A DNA stretch of 36,061 nucleotides, taken from positions 1 to 36,061 of the forward strand of contig JAFRQP010000005.1 in the NCBI GenBank assembly GCA_017428565.1, written 5' to 3'. The position numbers were made by a program, and so were the translations under genes. The DNA comes from Oscillospiraceae bacterium (GTDB taxonomy: Bacteria > Bacillota > Clostridia > Oscillospirales > Oscillospiraceae). The notes beneath the pieces were generated by a model. That model made no database searches, had not been told where the DNA came from, and saw nothing but the letters and a program-made list of their open reading frames with translations. Positions 22,517 through 30,659 of the stretch are shown one piece after another; position 1 is the first letter of the stretch; the number at the start of each line of letters is the position of its first letter.

Positions 22517-22930
22517 ATGGTTCAGCTCATTACGGGTCTCAAAGGCTCCGGCAAAACGAAGAAGCTGGTGGACATGGTCCGCGACGCGGTCAACAAAGAG
22601 AGCGGCGACGTGGTATGCATTGAGAAGGAGCGCAAGCTCACCTTCGATATCCCCTACCAGGCCCGGCTCATCGACGCGGGCGTCTACGACATCGGCAGCT
22701 ATGAATTCCTGCGCGGTCTCATCTGCGGCGTCCACGCCGGCAATTACGACATTACCCATTTCTTTATCGACAACTTCTACAAGCTGGTCAATGACAAGTC
22801 GCCGGACGCGCTGGTGGACTTCCTGGCCTGGCTGGACAAGTTCTCCAATCAGGAGAAGATCAGCTTTGTCATCAGCCTCTCCGTGGACCCCGCCACCCTG
22901 CCCGAGAGCGTGCTGCAATATCAGATCTGA
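22517..22930 (+). CDS. Small P-loop NTPase of unknown role
   Basis: A 137-residue protein with a Walker A motif at residues 7-14 (GLKGSGKT) immediately after the first strand, and a probable Walker B-like strand ending in aspartate (YDITHFFIDNFYKL). The C-terminal part (KISFVISLSVDPATLP) looks like a further core strand. The protein is too short for a motor or helicase domain. The ATG at 22517 follows AAGGAGAGTG. It stands alone with a terminator at 22958-22990. Similar small Clostridia proteins are often loosely named after PilT, but no pilus gene is near; function unknown. Confidence 0.8.
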   Translation: MVQLITGLKGSGKTKKLVDMVRDAVNKESGDVVCIEKERKLTFDIPYQARLIDAGVYDIGSYEFLRGLICGVHAGNYDITHFFIDNFYKLVNDKSPDALVDFLAWLDKFSNQEKISFVISLSVDPATLPESVLQYQI

Positions 22931-22957
22931 GCGCGAAAGCTCCTTGAACATGAAATT

Positions 22958-22990
22958 GCCCGCCCCCTAAGTGAAAGGGGGCGGGCTTTC
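22958..22990. terminator. Bidirectional terminator between convergent genes
   Basis: GCCCGCCCCC (22958-22967) pairs with GGGGGCGGGC (22977-22986), followed on the plus strand by TTTCGCTCTTCTTT. It lies between the P-loop gene and the zinc-ribbon gene. Confidence 0.85.
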
Positions 22991-23014
22991 GCTCTTCTTT
23001 GTCTGAAATACTGA

Positions 23015-23593
23015 TTATCCAATGCTGTCAATATCCAAATAATAGCCCATTACTTCTCCGACGTCAGTAATCAATCCGCGCACTACAATGGGTTCGCCTT
23101 TGTTCAGTTCCATGATGATTTCTCTCTGTTCGTCTGTTGTAATGGAACAATGCACCGATTGGAACAGATAATCATAATTCTCGGGATCCGCTTCCAAAGA
23201 AATGTATTTCCCATCGCTGTCGATCGTGCCGAGATAGCCTTCCAGTTCTACGTATTGTCCTTTAAATGTGTTCTGTGCTTTCATCGCGTTGCCTTCCAAC
23301 GCATCAAACAACTCCGTAACATCATAATGCGTATATTCTACAGGCGGCTCTTCCGGTTTTGCTGTATCTACGCTGGCATCAGATGGATTTGCAGACCCAT
23401 TCACCGTTAGTTTGTCAGCTCCCTTCTTTCCCGCTCCCGCAAATATACAGATGATGACGATAATAACCAACAAGCCTGCCAGACCCTTTACCGAAACTGC
23501 CGACTTGTTTTTCGCTCCGCACTTTGGACAGGTTTTTGCTGTTTTGGCAATCTCTGCGCCGCAGCATTTACATACGGTGATCTTTTTACTCAT
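23015..23593 (-). CDS. Zinc-ribbon membrane protein with an OB-fold (tRNA_anti-like) domain
   Basis: A 192-residue protein. A zinc ribbon with Cys8/Cys11 and Cys22/Cys25 (CKCCG and CPKCG) is followed by one membrane helix (residues 34-53, LAGLLVIIVIICIFAGAG) and a low-complexity linker. The last 110 residues resemble the tRNA_anti-like OB-fold family (FKGQYVELEGYLGTIDSDG, VVRGLITDVGEVMGYYLDID). Orientation would put the ribbon inside and the OB domain outside. The ATG at 23593 is well placed after AAAGGAGG; an in-frame TTG two codons upstream is too close to it. Composition is less GC-rich than its surroundings. It has its own promoter and is divergent from a ribbon-helix-helix gene. Ligand unknown. 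Confidence 0.8.
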   Translation of the reverse strand: MSKKITVCKCCGAEIAKTAKTCPKCGAKNKSAVSVKGLAGLLVIIVIICIFAGAGKKGADKLTVNGSANPSDASVDTAKPEEPPVEYTHYDVTELFDALEGNAMKAQNTFKGQYVELEGYLGTIDSDGKYISLEADPENYDYLFQSVHCSITTDEQREIIMELNKGEPIVVRGLITDVGEVMGYYLDIDSIG

Positions 23594-23625
23594 GATCAAT
23601 GCCTCCTTTTTTGTATTATGTAATC

Positions 23626-23655
23626 ATTGTAATCTATGTAACTATTTGTTGTCAA
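23626..23655 (-). promoter_or_regulatory. Promoter with TTACA repeats ahead of the zinc-ribbon gene
   Basis: On the minus strand TTGACA (23655-23650) and TACAAT (23631-23626) are 18 bases apart. Three TTACA motifs at nine-base steps (TTACATAGATTACAATGATTACA) cover the -10 region and could be an operator for the neighbouring ribbon-helix-helix protein. Confidence 0.7.
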
Positions 23656-23697
23656 CCAAAAAATGGTTACAATGTAAGCGAATGGAGGTGCTGAATC

Positions 23698-23859
23698 TTG
23701 AAGGAGAAGAAAACCGAGGTCATTACCATACGCATTCCTCCCAAGACAAGGCGCGCCATTGAACGGGAAGCCGAACGCAGAGAGTGGACGCCTTCTAAGA
23801 TGGCGGAAAAGATTCTGAGCACCTGGGCGGAACAGCAGAATCCTCCCCCCGACGAATGA
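23698..23859 (+). CDS. 53-residue ribbon-helix-helix protein
   Basis: A gene below usual length cut-offs. It starts with TTG at 23698, ten bases after GGAGG. The protein has the ribbon-helix-helix layout: a strand (TEVITIRIPP), a helix (KTRRAIEREAERR), a turn (EWTPS) and a second helix (KMAEKILSTWAEQ), ending in a Pro-rich tail. Such proteins are small dimeric DNA-binding repressors, often antitoxins. It is divergent from the zinc-ribbon/OB-fold gene and no toxin gene is adjacent, so autoregulation or control of the divergent gene is more likely. The non-ATG start and small size lower certainty. Confidence 0.65.
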   Translation: MKEKKTEVITIRIPPKTRRAIEREAERREWTPSKMAEKILSTWAEQQNPPPDE

Positions 23860-23941
23860 TTTGTTTCTCATTGTTCGAGTTTTTTCTCTTCCTATATAGA
23901 TAACAACGCCCCCGCCGGTAACATCCTGTAGGGGGTTGGTA

Positions 23942-23979
23942 TTGTGGAATGTCTCTCGCTATGCGAGCGGTATTCACAA
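23942..23979. repeat. Inverted repeat beside the V-ATPase terminator
   Basis: TTGTGGAAT (23942-23950) is inverted as ATTCACAA (23972-23979) with one bulge, and CTCGC/GCGAG (23955-23959/23963-23967) pairs inside around TAT. It immediately precedes the terminator at 23983-24028. Confidence 0.5.
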
Positions 23980-23982
23980 CTG

Positions 23983-24028
23983 AAAAAGGCTGTGAAAGCT
24001 TTCGCCTTCACAGCCTTTTTGCGCTTTT
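23983..24028. terminator. Bidirectional terminator at the end of the V-ATPase operon
   Basis: AAAAAGGCTGTGAA (23983-23996) pairs exactly with TTCACAGCCTTTTT (24007-24020). T-runs exist on both strands, so it closes the V-ATPase operon (minus) and the ribbon-helix-helix gene (plus). Confidence 0.9.
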
Positions 24029-24035
24029 ATCGTCC

Positions 24036-24689
24036 TTACTGCTGATAATGGTGCGCGTTTTGCAGGACCATTTCCTTGACCTTCAGCAGCCGCACCTTGG
24101 TGGCGTTCTCATTCTCCTCCAGCTTCATGGAAATATACTTGATATTTTTCTCCAGATCCGGGATCATGACGTACTCCAGGGCGTTGACGCGGCGGCGGGT
24201 CTTTTCGATCTCCTCGGCCAGCAGCTGCATGGTCTTTTCCACCTCGGCCAGCTCCAGCATGTCGTGGAAGACCTTCTCCAGCTTTTCCAGCGCGTCGTCC
24301 AGCTCGCCGCTGGTCTGGGCAAAGCCGTAGGGGAAAATCTCCGAGGGGTCGTTGTTCTTTGTCTGGAAGCTGTAGCGCGGTACGTTGACGCTCATGATGT
24401 TCTTGTACGCAATGTCCAGCTCCACGCTCTGCCGGGGATAGAGCAGCGCCTGCTCCATCATCTCCGGCGACATGATGGCGCTGGCCACCTGCTGAGAGGC
24501 GAAGGCCTCGGTCAGGCCCTTCTCCACCCGGATGCGCAGCTCCTTGTTGCGGCGGACCACGTCCATGAACTGACGCATCAGCTCGTCCCGCTTGTCCTTG
24601 AGGAGCTTATGGCCCCGGCGCGCCGTTTTCAGACGCCCCTTCAGCTGGTTGAGCACCATTCTTGTGGGGGTTATCGCGGTATTGGCCAA
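24036..24689 (-). CDS. ntpD: V-type ATP synthase subunit D
   Basis: A 217-residue central-stalk subunit. Family features are the N-terminal ITPTRMVLNQLKGRLKTARR followed by GHKLLKDKRDELM, then long coiled-coil helices at both ends that form the rotor shaft inside the A3B3 head. The start is TTG at 24689, nine bases after GGAGG; no ATG gives the conserved N-terminus. It is the last gene of the operon, separated from ntpB by a repeat-rich spacer at 24711-24779. Confidence 0.93.
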   Translation of the reverse strand: MANTAITPTRMVLNQLKGRLKTARRGHKLLKDKRDELMRQFMDVVRRNKELRIRVEKGLTEAFASQQVASAIMSPEMMEQALLYPRQSVELDIAYKNIMSVNVPRYSFQTKNNDPSEIFPYGFAQTSGELDDALEKLEKVFHDMLELAEVEKTMQLLAEEIEKTRRRVNALEYVMIPDLEKNIKYISMKLEENENATKVRLLKVKEMVLQNAHHYQQ

Positions 24690-24710
24690 ACAGTTTCACC
24701 TCCATACGGA

Positions 24711-24779
24711 AGTGAAGAGTGAAGAGTGAAGGGTGAAAAGAGAATTCTCTCTTCACTTTTCACTGTTCTCTTTTCACTT
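24711..24779. repeat. GTGAAGAG-type repeats between ntpB and ntpD
   Basis: Tandem GTGAAGA units on the plus strand meet inverted TTCACTTTTCACT units around AGAGAATTCTCT, so the spacer can fold into a hairpin of about 40 bases. The same motif lies at 4058-4094. Confidence 0.65.
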
Positions 24780-26145
24780 ACTTCATGTACTTCTCGATCA
24801 TCTCGGGCTTGATGCGCTTCAGCTCGCGGCGGGGCAGGATCTTCAGCAGCTCCCAGCCCAGATCCAGGGTCTCCTGGATGGAGCGGTTGGTGCTGTTGCC
24901 CTGGCTGACGTAGCGGCGCTCAAACTCATCGGCAAACTTGGCGAAGAGCTTGTCGTCCTCGCTCAGCGCAGCCTCACCCAGGATGGTCATGAGCTCCTTG
25001 GCGTCCTTGCCGCGGGAGTAGGCGGCGAAGAGCTGGTTCATGGTGCCGGCGTGATCCTCGCGGGTCTTGCCCACGCCGATGCCCTTGTCCTTCAGACGGC
25101 TCAGAGAGGGCAGCACGTCCACCGGCGGCACGATGCCCTTGCGGTGCAGGTCGCGGCTGAGGATGATCTGGCCCTCGGTGATGTAGCCGGTCAGGTCGGG
25201 GATGGGGTGGGTCTTGTCGTCCTCGGGCATGGTCAGAATGGGGATCATGGTGATGGAGCCTTTCTTGCCCTGGCGGCGGCCGGCGCGCTCGTACATGGTG
25301 GCAAGGTCGGTGTACAGGTAGCCGGGATAGCCGCGGCGGCCCGGGACCTCCTTCTTGGCGGCGGAGACCTCGCGCAGAGCCTCGGCGTAGTTGGTGATGT
25401 CGGTCAGGATGACCAGGACCTGCATGTCCTTCTCAAAGGCCAGGTACTCGGCGGCGGTCAGCGCCATTCGCGGGGTGGCGATGCGCTCCACCGCGGGGTC
25501 GTTGGCCAGGTTCGAGAAGACCACGGTGCGGTCGATGGCGCCGGTGCGGCGGAAGTCGTTGATGAAGTACTCCGACTCCTCAAAGGTGATGCCGATGGCG
25601 GCAAAGACCACGGCGAAGGTCTCGTTGTCGCCCAGGACCTTGGCCTGGCGGGCGATCTGGGCGGCCAGGGCCGCGTGAGGCAGGCCGGAGCCGGAGAAGA
25701 TGGGCAGCTTCTGGCCGCGGACCAGGGTGTTCAGGCCGTCGATGGTGCTGACGCCGGTCTGGATGAACTCGGCGGGATAGGCGCGGGCGGCGGGGTTCAT
25801 GGGCAGGCCGTTGATGTCCTTGTGGGCCTCGGCCAGGATGGCGGGGCCGCCGTCGATGGGCTGGCCCATGCCGTTGAAGACGCGGCCCAGCATGTCCTCG
25901 CTGACGGCCAGCTGCTGGGGGTGGCCCAGGAAGCGGACCTTGGACTCCGCCAGATTGATGCCCTGGGCGGACTCGAAGAGCTGAACGACCGCGCGGTCGC
26001 CCTCCACCTCCAGCACCTTGCAGCGGCGGATCTGGCCGTTGGGCAGCTCGATCTCGCCCAGCTCGTCGTAGGTCACGCCTTCCACGTGCTCCACGATCAT
26101 CAGAGGGCTTGCGATCTCGCGGATGGTTTTATACTCTTTGATCAT
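24778..26145 (-). CDS. ntpB: V-type ATP synthase subunit B
   Basis: A 455-residue regulatory, non-catalytic head subunit. It has the ATPase fold, but the Walker A site is replaced by [10 protein letters not shown] as usual for subunit [15 protein letters not shown] and [20 protein letters not shown] are family blocks, and the C-terminus ends in MIEKYMK. The ATG at 26145 overlaps the stop of ntpA (ATGA), so A and B are translationally coupled, as fits their equal stoichiometry. Confidence 0.96.
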   Translation of the reverse strand: MIKEYKTIREIASPLMIVEHVEGVTYDELGEIELPNGQIRRCKVLEVEGDRAVVQLFESAQGINLAESKVRFLGHPQQLAVSEDMLGRVFNGMGQPIDGGPAILAEAHKDINGLPMNPAARAYPAEFIQTGVSTIDGLNTLVRGQKLPIFSGSGLPHAALAAQIARQAKVLGDNETFAVVFAAIGITFEESEYFINDFRRTGAIDRTVVFSNLANDPAVERIATPRMALTAAEYLAFEKDMQVLVILTDITNYAEALREVSAAKKEVPGRRGYPGYLYTDLATMYERAGRRQGKKGSITMIPILTMPEDDKTHPIPDLTGYITEGQIILSRDLHRKGIVPPVDVLPSLSRLKDKGIGVGKTREDHAGTMNQLFAAYSRGKDAKELMTILGEAALSEDDKLFAKFADEFERRYVSQGNSTNRSIQETLDLGWELLKILPRRELKRIKPEMIEKYMK

Positions 26146-27911
26146 TCGTCCTCACCTCCGGCAATGACTTCTTCGATCTCGCGCTTCATCTGCTCCTCGA
26201 TCTCGGTATACTCCTGCTCGAAGACCTTCACGTCCGCCATCTTGGCGCGGCCGATCCGCTCCCGGGCGGGAATGACGAAGAGCTTCTCCATGTCGGCGCC
26301 CTTCTGCAGCGCCTCGCGGCACAGCTCGTCGAAGCGGAGCACCAGGTCCATCAGGCGGTACTGCTTGCGGTAGGAGGAATAGGCGTCCTCGTCCACAAAG
26401 GCGTTCTGCTGCAGGAAGTCCTCGCGGATGCTCTTGGCGGTCTCCATGGTGAGACGGTCGGCGGGGCTCAGGGCGTCCTGGCCCACCAGACGGACGATCT
26501 CCTGCAGCTCGCTCTCCTCCTGCAGGATGTGCATGGCCTTGGTGCGGTTCTTCATGTAGCCCTCGCCGAACTCCTTGGTGTACCAGGGCGTCAGCATGTC
26601 CAGATACAGGGAGTAGGAGGTCAGCCAGTTGATGGCCGGGAAGTGGCGGGCGTAGGCCAGGGAGGAGTCCAGCGCCCAGAACACCTTGACGATGCGCATG
26701 GTGGCCTGGGAGACGGGCTCGGAGATATCGCCGCCCGGAGGCGACACGGCGCCGATGGCGGTGACGGAGCCCTGGCGGTCGTCGCTGCCCAGGCACTCCA
26801 CCACGCCGGCGCGCTCGTAGAACTGGGCCAGGCGGGAGGCCAGGTAGGCGGGATAGCCCTCTTCACCGGGCATCTCCTCCAGACGGCCGGACATCTCGCG
26901 CAGAGCCTCGGCCCAGCGGGAGGTGGAGTCGGCCAGCACGGCCACGTCGTAGCCCATGTCGCGGAAGTACTCGGCGATGGTGATGCCGGTGTAGATGGAG
27001 GCCTCGCGGGCCGCCACCGGCATGTCGGAGGTGTTGGCGATCAGCACGGTGCGCTTCATCAGAGGTTCGCCGTTGCGGGGGTCTTTCAGCTCGGGGAACT
27101 CCATCAGCACGTCGGTCATCTCGTTGCCGCGCTCGCCGCAGCCGATGTAGATGACGATGTCCACGTCGGACCACTTGGCCAGCTGGTGCTGCACCACGGT
27201 CTTGCCGGAGCCGAAGGGGCCGGGGACGGCGGCGGTGCCGCCCTTGGCGATGGGGAACAGGGTGTCGATGATGCGCTGGCCGCTGTTCATGGGACGGCTG
27301 GGCACATACTTGCGGGTGTAGGGCCGGGCGATACGCACGGGCCAGCGCTGGATCATGGTCAGCTCATGGGTCTTGCCCTTCTCGTCCCGGACGGTGGCGA
27401 TGACCTCGTCCACGGTGTGCAGACCGCCGTTCAGGGAGAGGACCTGGCCCTTGACGCCGTAGGGCACCATGATCTTGTGCAGGATGGCCGTGGTCTCCTG
27501 GACGGTGCCCAGCACGTCGCCGGGCGCCAACAGGTCGCCCACCTTGGCCACGGGCACGAAGTCCCACTTCTTCTCCCGGTTCAGCGCCTTCACATCGGTG
27601 CCGCGGGTGATGCAGTCGCCGGTGAGGGCCTTCATCTCGGGCAGGGGGCGCTGGATGCCGTCATAAATGTTGTCCAGCATGCCGGGGCCCAGCTCCACGG
27701 AGAGGGGCATCCCGGTGGTCTCCACCACGGCGCCGGGGCCCAGGCCGGAGGTCTCCTCATAGACCTGGATGGAGGCCTTGTCGCCGGTCATATTCAGAAT
27801 CTCGCCGATCAGGCGCTGAGAGCCCACGCGCACCACATCGGAGACGTTGGCGTCCGCCAGGCCCTCGGCCACCACCAGCGGGCCGGAAACTTTGGTAATG
27901 GTTCCGCTCAT
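26142..27911 (-). CDS. ntpA: V-type ATP synthase catalytic subunit A
   Basis: A 589-residue catalytic subunit. The Walker A motif GPFGSGKT is at residues 231-238, preceded by the V-type non-homologous insert (about residues 110-195). [15 protein letters not shown], the Walker B region ([17 protein letters not shown]) and [17 protein letters not shown] are all present. It forms the A3B3 ring that hydrolyses or makes ATP. The spacer upstream, after ntpG, is interrupted by a 139-base inverted-repeat element. Confidence 0.97.
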   Translation of the reverse strand: MSGTITKVSGPLVVAEGLADANVSDVVRVGSQRLIGEILNMTGDKASIQVYEETSGLGPGAVVETTGMPLSVELGPGMLDNIYDGIQRPLPEMKALTGDCITRGTDVKALNREKKWDFVPVAKVGDLLAPGDVLGTVQETTAILHKIMVPYGVKGQVLSLNGGLHTVDEVIATVRDEKGKTHELTMIQRWPVRIARPYTRKYVPSRPMNSGQRIIDTLFPIAKGGTAAVPGPFGSGKTVVQHQLAKWSDVDIVIYIGCGERGNEMTDVLMEFPELKDPRNGEPLMKRTVLIANTSDMPVAAREASIYTGITIAEYFRDMGYDVAVLADSTSRWAEALREMSGRLEEMPGEEGYPAYLASRLAQFYERAGVVECLGSDDRQGSVTAIGAVSPPGGDISEPVSQATMRIVKVFWALDSSLAYARHFPAINWLTSYSLYLDMLTPWYTKEFGEGYMKNRTKAMHILQEESELQEIVRLVGQDALSPADRLTMETAKSIREDFLQQNAFVDEDAYSSYRKQYRLMDLVLRFDELCREALQKGADMEKLFVIPARERIGRAKMADVKVFEQEYTEIEEQMKREIEEVIAGGEDE

Positions 27912-27931
27912 TTTATCATCCTTTCCATATT

Positions 27932-28070
27932 GGCCCCCTTGCCTAAAGGGGGCTGTCAGCCGCCAGGCTGACTGGGGGATTCCGTCGGTCGAAGTACGAT
28001 GTGATTTCGGGGCTTTTTATATCCCCCCGACCTCGCTTCGCTCGGCCACCCCCCTTTAGGCAAGGGGGGC
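27932..28070. repeat. 139-base repeat with 20-base terminal inverted arms inside the V-ATPase operon
   Basis: GCCCCCTTGCCTAAAGGGGG (27933-27952) is inverted at 28050-28070 as CCCCCTTTAGGCAAGGGGGG followed by C. Each arm is also a hairpin itself. Inside is CGACCTCGCTTCGCTCGGCC, identical to the copy at 30546-30653. It fills the spacer between ntpG and ntpA and must be transcribed with the operon. Confidence 0.8.
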
Positions 28071-28089
28071 TTTACGCAAATGGAGGCTT

Positions 28090-28410
28090 TCAGTCTCCCA
28101 ATATATTGGTGCCGACGGCCCGTTCCACCGCGGAGCGCAGGGCGTTCAGCCCCATGCCCTGAGAGCCCTCCCGCCCGGGGATCAGGATGATCGCCGGGGT
28201 GGGGCTGTCCTTGAAGCGGTCGATCTCATGCTTCAGGGCAGGCGCCAGGGTCTCCTCCACGTAGATGATGGCCACATCGTCCCGCTCCCGGGTGAGCTTG
28301 CGCAGGATCTTCAGCGCGTCCTCGCTCCGGTCCGCGGCGTAGGCCTCCAGGCCCAGGGCCTTGAAGCAGCCGACGGTCTCCCGGCCTCCGATTACTGCAA
28401 TCTTAAGCAT
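28090..28410 (-). CDS. ntpG: V-type ATP synthase subunit F
   Basis: A 106-residue subunit that binds the central stalk with subunit D. It has the typical start MLKIAVIGGRETVGCFKALG and the Rossmann-like pattern with VAIIYVEETLA and PAIILIPGREGS. The ATG at 28410 overlaps the last codons of ntpC by eight bases; a GTG three codons earlier is the alternative. In Enterococcus hirae this gene is called ntpG. It lies just before the inverted-repeat element that separates it from ntpA. Confidence 0.93.
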   Translation of the reverse strand: MLKIAVIGGRETVGCFKALGLEAYAADRSEDALKILRKLTRERDDVAIIYVEETLAPALKHEIDRFKDSPTPAIILIPGREGSQGMGLNALRSAVERAVGTNILGD

Positions 28411-29395
28411 AAAATTCACGCAGCCTTTCCCGGATGGTCTCCGGCGCGATGCCGGAGAGCTTTCCCGTCAGGATCATGCGCACGGCGGTGATCTCGCTCT
28501 CCACCGCGGCCAGATAGGCGGCCACGGCCTCCGGGCCGTAGCTCACCAGCTTGGCCGAGCGCAGGAAGCTCGTCACCCCGTTGTCGCAGGCGCGCTCAAA
28601 GGCAGTCAGGCTCCCCCCGTCCAGCGCCTCCGCGCCGCGGGCGGCCGCCTGCTCCAGCGGCGAATGGGCAAAGAGGGCCGTCAGCCCCTCGCCGTCCCCC
28701 GCCGCGGAGAGCCGATCCGCGTCCACGTTGCCGCCGGGAAGCAGGACCTCCTTCAAAAAGTCCGCGTCCTTGTGCATCCGGGCGGTGCGCACCAGGCTCT
28801 TCAGATTGGCGCTGTCGATGAGCAGGCGGACGTAGCTGCAGAGGAAGGGATTCTCCGTTTCCTTTGCGGCGGCCTCCATCTCCTCGAACATGGCCCGATC
28901 CAGCACGAAGTCGGAAAGCTGGGGATTCGCCGTGCGGGCCAGGATGCTCCCGGCCTCCTGCAGGGCCTTGCCGAAGCGCGGGGGCAGCTCGCTGAGGCGT
29001 CCCTCGTGCCAGAGCTCCTGCAGCTTTTCCGGCGCGATGCGGCCGGAGCGGCTGTAGAGCGCGGCGCCGTCTGTGCCCATGGCCTCGCTTTTCAGCAGGA
29101 CCTTGGCGTTGTGAGTATCGTACTTGATGCGGAACAGATCCGCGATCGCCCGCTCGGGCGAGAGCTGCACCAGCTCGTCCAGGATCTGCTCCCGGCGCTG
29201 GGTCAGCGCAGCCTCGATCTCCCCGGCCTTGGCCTGGGAGAGATCCGGGTAGCCGCAGTCGGTCAGGAGCTTGGCCGCTTCCTCGAAGGAGGCGGCGTCC
29301 AGCATCCGTCCCGCCCGCTCGGCATTGAGAAGCCTGGGCTCCCGGGCGCGCAGCATGGCGGACAGGCTCAGATACGCTTCTTTTTTCTTAGCCAA
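28403..29395 (-). CDS. ntpC: V-type ATP synthase subunit C
   Basis: A 330-residue V-type C (AtpC/VMA6-like, d-type) subunit that joins the central stalk to the membrane ring. The protein is largely helical, with the repeated three-lobed pattern; YLSLSAMLRAREPRLL and LFRIKYDTHNAKVLLKSEAM are family-like blocks. I chose TTG at 29395, which follows GGGAGGGAAGACA and gives MAKKKEAYLSL; the longer frame from GTG at 29422 would overlap ntpE. The stop overlaps the start of the next gene. Confidence 0.9.
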   Translation of the reverse strand: MAKKKEAYLSLSAMLRAREPRLLNAERAGRMLDAASFEEAAKLLTDCGYPDLSQAKAGEIEAALTQRREQILDELVQLSPERAIADLFRIKYDTHNAKVLLKSEAMGTDGAALYSRSGRIAPEKLQELWHEGRLSELPPRFGKALQEAGSILARTANPQLSDFVLDRAMFEEMEAAAKETENPFLCSYVRLLIDSANLKSLVRTARMHKDADFLKEVLLPGGNVDADRLSAAGDGEGLTALFAHSPLEQAAARGAEALDGGSLTAFERACDNGVTSFLRSAKLVSYGPEAVAAYLAAVESEITAVRMILTGKLSGIAPETIRERLREFYA

Positions 29396-29418
29396 TGTCT
29401 TCCCTCCCGTTCCTGGGA

Positions 29419-30006
29419 TCACTGAAACAGGATCTCCGCCACCTTGGCAGAGAGCTCGCTCTGGCTCAGCTCCACCAGGAGCTCCACGGTGCAGTTGGCC
29501 TCGATGCTGCCGCGGCGCAGGATCAGCCCGCCGGCAAAGTCACGGGTCTCCTCCGCCAGACGCAGCCGGCCGTTTTTCAGCCGGGCGTTGACCGCCTTCA
29601 CCAGCTTCTCGCCGATGGCCTTGCGGTCCCGGGGATTGAGGATGATCTCCTCCTCGCCGGTGACGGAGGCCTGGGCGGCAAGCTTGGCCAGGAAGTCCAC
29701 ATAGCGCTCCTCCGGCAGATCGACGATCTGCTTCTGGGCCATGCGGAAGCACTCACCCACCAGCTTCTGCTTTTCGGCCAGCAGGTTCTTGCGGCCTTCC
29801 ATGCGGGCGATGTGCTCCGCGCCGTCCACCTTGTCCTGGGTATCCTTCACGCCGGCGCGCAGCCGCTCGGCATAGAGCGCCGCGGCCTGCTTGTCAAAGT
29901 CGCCCCGGATCCCCGCGCACTGCTGCTCGGCCTGAGCAAGGATCGCGTTGACCTGCGCGTCAGCGTCGGCCTTGATATGCGCGATGATTTTTTCAGTGCC
30001 TTTCAT
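29419..30006 (-). CDS. ntpE: V-type ATP synthase subunit E
   Basis: A 195-residue peripheral-stalk subunit. Residues 1-90 form a long Ala/Gln/Glu-rich helix (IIAHIKADADAQVNAILAQA), and the C-terminal half is the globular domain that caps the head (DFAGGLILRRGSIEANCTVE is the family signature). It pairs with the small coiled-coil subunit encoded at 32650-32964. The ATG at 30006 follows AGGAGCAAG. Confidence 0.93.
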   Translation of the reverse strand: MKGTEKIIAHIKADADAQVNAILAQAEQQCAGIRGDFDKQAAALYAERLRAGVKDTQDKVDGAEHIARMEGRKNLLAEKQKLVGECFRMAQKQIVDLPEERYVDFLAKLAAQASVTGEEEIILNPRDRKAIGEKLVKAVNARLKNGRLRLAEETRDFAGGLILRRGSIEANCTVELLVELSQSELSAKVAEILFQ

Positions 30007-30032
30007 AGCTTGCTCCTATCTGCGCGCCGCGC

Positions 30033-30659
<627 letters not shown>

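Noticed and set aside
23698-23859. Toxin-antitoxin module around the ribbon-helix-helix gene
   Set aside because: No toxin-sized gene is adjacent in the same direction; the next feature is a terminator.
26142-27911. F-type ATP synthase instead of V-type
   Set aside because: The V-type insert in subunit A, the degenerate P-loop in B, the four-helix K and the ntpFIKECGABD order all indicate V-type.
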